A stretch of DNA of 64,000 nucleotides from Lineus longissimus (Eukaryota > Nemertea > Pilidiophora > Heteronemertea > Lineidae): the NCBI RefSeq assembly GCF_910592395.1, contig NC_088324.1:10380953-10444952 (forward strand), written 5' to 3'. The notes beneath the pieces are model-generated. The model searched no databases and was not told where the DNA came from. It was given only the letters and a program-made list of their open reading frames with translations. How positions within the stretch are numbered: the first letter of the stretch is position 1; every line of letters begins with the position of its first letter. This document shows positions 61,101-64,000 of this stretch, one piece after another. Both the position numbers and the translations under genes were made by a program.

Positions 61101-61352
61101 ACAGGTTGCGGTGGACAAGGGCGACCTGAGTTATCATCCTCTGCCCAACTAAAAAACCCTGAACCAATGAATACCTTTAGGATCTTTGGGTTCCTCAGTG
61201 GCAGTTCTTGATTTGCATCTCAGACCTTCGCCTGTTCCGTCAATCCAAACGTACATGAGCTGGACACCATCGTCGGGTTGGTCCAAATTCAGATAATGTT
61301 CAAGTGTCGATTTATCAGTAAGATTTGCGGGTCGGGTTTGAAATGAAGCCAT
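58139..61352 (-). CDS. Glutamine synthetase (type II), 6 exons, complete
   Basis: Cytosolic enzyme making glutamine from glutamate, ammonia and ATP; a decamer in animals. Exons in gene order: 61352-61175, 60907-60746, 60519-60373, 60001-59874, 59241-59042, 58427-58139; 1104 nt, 367 aa, phases 1,1,1,0,2 all close. Family landmarks: [17 protein letters not shown] near residues 34-50, [19 protein letters not shown] (exon 2), the metal-binding WFGIEQEYT near 134-142, [31 protein letters not shown] near 252-262, NERRLTG near 300-306 and RIPR. The protein stops at KTCVLNE, a few residues shorter than vertebrate forms, which carry an extra tail. All catalytic regions are present. There is no mitochondrial signal at the N-terminus. 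Confidence 0.97.
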
Positions 61353-62573
61353 CTTGTTTTAGAGATTATCTGTAAAAGAGAATAAAGATATTCTGTTGAA
61401 AAGCAGTACGAATACGATGGAGGCAAAGTTCCATCAAAATGTCAAAATTTCCACTCACAAACTACATGAACTGTACACGTGACCTGGTACATAGGCAAAG
61501 TTCATCACAATGTCAAAATTTCCACTCACAAACTGCATGAACTGTACACGTGACCTGGTACAACTCCAGCAACTTCCCAGATACATCAATAATTATCTTT
61601 TCCCAGGTCTCATGGCCTTGACATGACAACAATAGAAATGGGTCCTTAACCTACTGTTTACCCATTCCGCAGTAACAGGTGGTAATAGGGATCATCTCGT
61701 ATTCATAACTGCTCGATGCCATGTCGAGATGAAATTTTTTTATCTGGGGAGGGGTACAGGCATTTTGCTTCCTTTCACCTTTTAAACCAGCCAGCTGGTA
61801 TACTTTAACTCTTCGAAGCTTTCACAATTCAACCTTTTAAAAAATCTCTTAGCATCACACCTTTTTTCTCTCAAAAACTTCAACCAGAATGCTTGCTTGC
61901 TACCATACTGATCAAATACCACAAAGACTGGGTTCTCCACAGGGTTTCCTCCAGAAGGTAGGGTGGTGCGCAAGCCGTTTTCCCAGTGTGCAACAAGGTC
62001 ACCAGCAATTAGGTTTGGTTACAAATTCTAGAAAGGTAGGGCGGCTGCTCCAGAATAGGGTGGGATGCCCTGACAAACTGCCTTGTGGAGCCACAATGAT
62101 AGACAGAAACCTCACAGTCTCAAGGCTGGGCCAAATCTCAGTTGTTGAAATGCAATGTAATTTGCCATAATTATCCTTGTCATAATAATCTACATAGCGA
62201 ACAATGATCAAGTTCAAGCCATGTGACCAGTATTCAAACAAAAGTTATTTATCATGGACTCCGGACTGTCTTCGATTGTTAGGAAACGGGCATCTCAGAA
62301 TCAGCTGATAGTGCCTGTTTAGGTAGGTCAATAGGTTGGGTTTATATTGTGAAAATCAGCTGATGGGCAGAATCAGTTTAATAGGGGCCTACTAATACTT
62401 TGACTACGTAAATTTTACTACCTCCATATTAGGAAATCAACTGTGAAAGGGGTTGTCGGTAGACAATAGATTGTAGTTGCCTTCAGCATTCAGCAAGATT
62501 TTTAAAATAAAGACTTAAAATTCATAATTCTTCATATTTGATATTGACCAAATTTAGGGCGATGCTTACTTAC
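61353..62573 (-). other. Glutamine synthetase 5' UTR intron and upstream repeats
   Basis: Seventeen bases before the ATG a good acceptor (TCTTTTACAG on the minus strand, 61370-61371) indicates that the 5' UTR continues in an upstream exon. Nothing coding was recognised in the interval. It contains the 72 bp tandem repeat at 61421-61563. Confidence 0.5.
61421..61563 (+). repeat. Two tandem ~72 bp units
   Basis: Copy 1 (61421-61492) and copy 2 (61493-61563) are nearly identical, differing by a few substitutions and one indel. Both contain GTACACGTGACCTGGTAC with an E-box CACGTG. They lie just upstream of the glutamine synthetase coding exon. Confidence 0.9.
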
Positions 62574-62760
62574 TAAGAAATCAGACTTAAGATGTATTGT
62601 TAGGCCTAGGCCCCAATATAAAAAAATTAAAGTTATTATTCGCCCAACCGTTCTGTCTCGACTGAAGATTTTCTGCGCTATTGACCCGACGACTCAGTTG
62701 ATGACGTCATCGGGCGGCCAACGGACTCGAAGCCGCCACTAGGGTTACTGAGCGGGAAAT
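62574..62760 (-). promoter_or_regulatory. Candidate glutamine synthetase 5' UTR exon and promoter
   Basis: On the minus strand a donor TTCTTA|GTAAGT (62574/62573) could join to the acceptor at 61370. Upstream lies GC-richer DNA with a 12 bp palindrome GATGACGTCATC (62700-62711), including a perfect CRE TGACGTCA at 62702-62709. Exact transcription start unknown. Confidence 0.4.
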
Positions 62761-62882
62761 TAGGGGAAGGGCGGCGGATGTAGGTCAAGCGGGCCTGTCG
62801 GTTGGACAAAAATTCACCAATTTTGCCCAATTTCAATCAAAATTATCAGAATTCGAACAGCAACCTTGTCAGCAGACTTGCG

Positions 62883-63080
62883 CCGGACGGCCGGGTGAAT
62901 AGTACCAAATTCCTTCACTCGAGACACGACAGCGTCGGGTCTGGAGTAAAGAATTTCAGTATTGGTCACCCGACGGTCGTGTACACAGGACCGATTTCCT
63001 TCACTCGAGATCCGACGGTCGGGTCAACAAGACCGATTTCCTTCAATGAAGATCCGACGGTCGAGTAAATAATACCGGTC
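62883..63080 (+). repeat. Diverged ~43 bp minisatellite (GATCCGACGGTCGGGT / ACCGATTTCCTTCACTCG)
   Basis: Four to five diverged units; the best two are 62987-63025 and 63029-63067. An 88-codon ORF runs through it only because the unit length and composition keep stops rare; it is not treated as a gene. Confidence 0.7.
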
Positions 63081-63803
63081 ATAAAAAATATAGTAGGAAG
63101 TGTATATAAAGTGATGTCAAAATAAAAAGCAAAGATTTTTTTTCACATTCGATAGGGTAGTAGTTGTGATAATCACCACTCTGACACAGCAGTTATCTAT
63201 ACTTTTTATATACTGATTTACATTTAAAGACTGCTCTGTACAACCCTATCATTCATCTACAGTACACATATAACACAGTTCAGTGTTGGTGTGTACACAA
63301 ACACCATGTACACACCCAAGGGTACACACCCATCAATCATGTACAGACACAACACACATAGGCCTAATAGGGGGGAAAGACACTTTCGGTAAACGTAAAG
63401 ATGTTGGCACGCAAATACATTAAAAGAAATCGAAAACATACACATAGAATGTTAAAATACGGCATCGATTTTGGTAATGCTCACCTATTATCGCACAGAA
63501 TTAAAGAAATTAGTCGTAAAAATCTGCGGTCTCGAACGTAGTACGCACATGCACTCACGCTCCAAAATGTTCGCCAATATACTCTGCAGGCACGATGATT
63601 GGACATCGCGGGATTTGATTGGTCGCCTCCTCAAAACTCGCCGACACTGGTGGTTCAGAAGAGTGGATCTCTAATTCATTACAACAACAAAATATGCTAG
63701 CGCTGGTGACGCCGCTTTCTAAGAGTGTTGCATCACTCTCAAAGCGCATGTTTGGTTTCTGGAAATATTCCATCCTGCTCTTGGAGGTGCTGTTCATTAT
63801 GAC
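63081..63803. other. Right-flank DNA without a recognised gene
   Basis: AT-rich sequence with CA/GT-rich patches (about 63280-63360). Short ORFs on both strands near 63470-63870 overlap each other and show no family resemblance. Confidence 0.4.
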
Positions 63804-63929
63804 ATTAGTGAGGTTTCGCAACCATCCGTTTAGGCCCTACGACGACGTTTATCTATTGTGTGAGTTTACCTGAACAATAGATAAACGTCGTCGAAGGGCC
63901 TAACCGGGTGGTTGCGAAACCTCACTAAT
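63804..63929. repeat. Long inverted repeat: 56 bp arms, 14 nt loop
   Basis: Left arm 63804-63859 and right arm 63874-63929 pair at 53 of 56 positions. The arms begin ATTAGTGAGGTTTCGCAACC and abut the loop with TCTATTGT. There is no open frame of note. A foldback or MITE-like element, or a hairpin RNA source, are both possible. Confidence 0.85.
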
Positions 63930-64000
63930 ATCAAAGAAACACTTCGGCTCGGGATCGTCCACGCATAGGCCCCTGAATGCTAATTAGCTATATATTATTT

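Noticed and set aside
62802-63068. 88-codon ORF with repeated DPTVGSTRPISF-like phrases
   Set aside because: The repetition comes from the underlying minisatellite; there is no start or splice context.

Overview
This window is nuclear DNA from a bilaterian animal, most likely a marine invertebrate. Five protein genes are split by many GT-AG introns, with long non-coding stretches, microsatellites, minisatellites and decayed mobile elements between exons. There is one Lmx1 gene that is neither clearly LMX1A nor LMX1B. The palindrome TACATGTA recurs often, as it does in several marine invertebrate genomes. The species cannot be named from sequence alone. No bacterial features, CRISPR arrays or confident RNA genes were found.

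Layout. (1) 3488-27659, plus strand: Lmx1, a LIM-homeodomain transcription factor. Seven exons are present; the first coding exon lies outside the window or is unrecognised. A 19.9 kb intron separates the two LIM domains and holds clusters of possible regulatory motifs. The first homeodomain exon carries a 57 bp in-frame tandem duplication that copies its own splice donor. (2) 27660-32226: probable Lmx1 3' UTR, then intergenic DNA with repeat debris. (3) 32227-37747, plus: a complete ten-exon SLC22 organic ion transporter (581 aa). (4) 37748-40603: convergent 3' ends with a MITE-like element. (5) 40604-49491, minus: a complete fourteen-exon GPR107/GPR108 Golgi seven-helix protein (611 aa). Its fourth intron holds a decayed gag-protease element bounded by perfect 46 bp inverted repeats, and its penultimate exon has a decayed upstream duplicate. 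(6) 49492-50021: a compact divergent promoter region with a CRE palindrome. (7) 50022-52646, plus: a complete five-exon flavin-containing monooxygenase (535 aa). (8) 52647-58138: two facing 3' UTRs and intergenic DNA. (9) 58139-61352, minus: a complete six-exon glutamine synthetase (367 aa). (10) 61353-64000: glutamine synthetase promoter region, a minisatellite and a long hairpin.

The genes do not form one pathway. As a set they are notable because the human relatives of Lmx1, GPR107/108, FMO and glutamine synthetase lie on chromosomes 1q, 9q33-34 and 19p13, the segments known as the MHC paralogon. The window may therefore preserve a piece of an ancestral linkage group. All exon boundaries were derived by hand from reading frame, GT-AG sites and family similarity; every intron phase closes.
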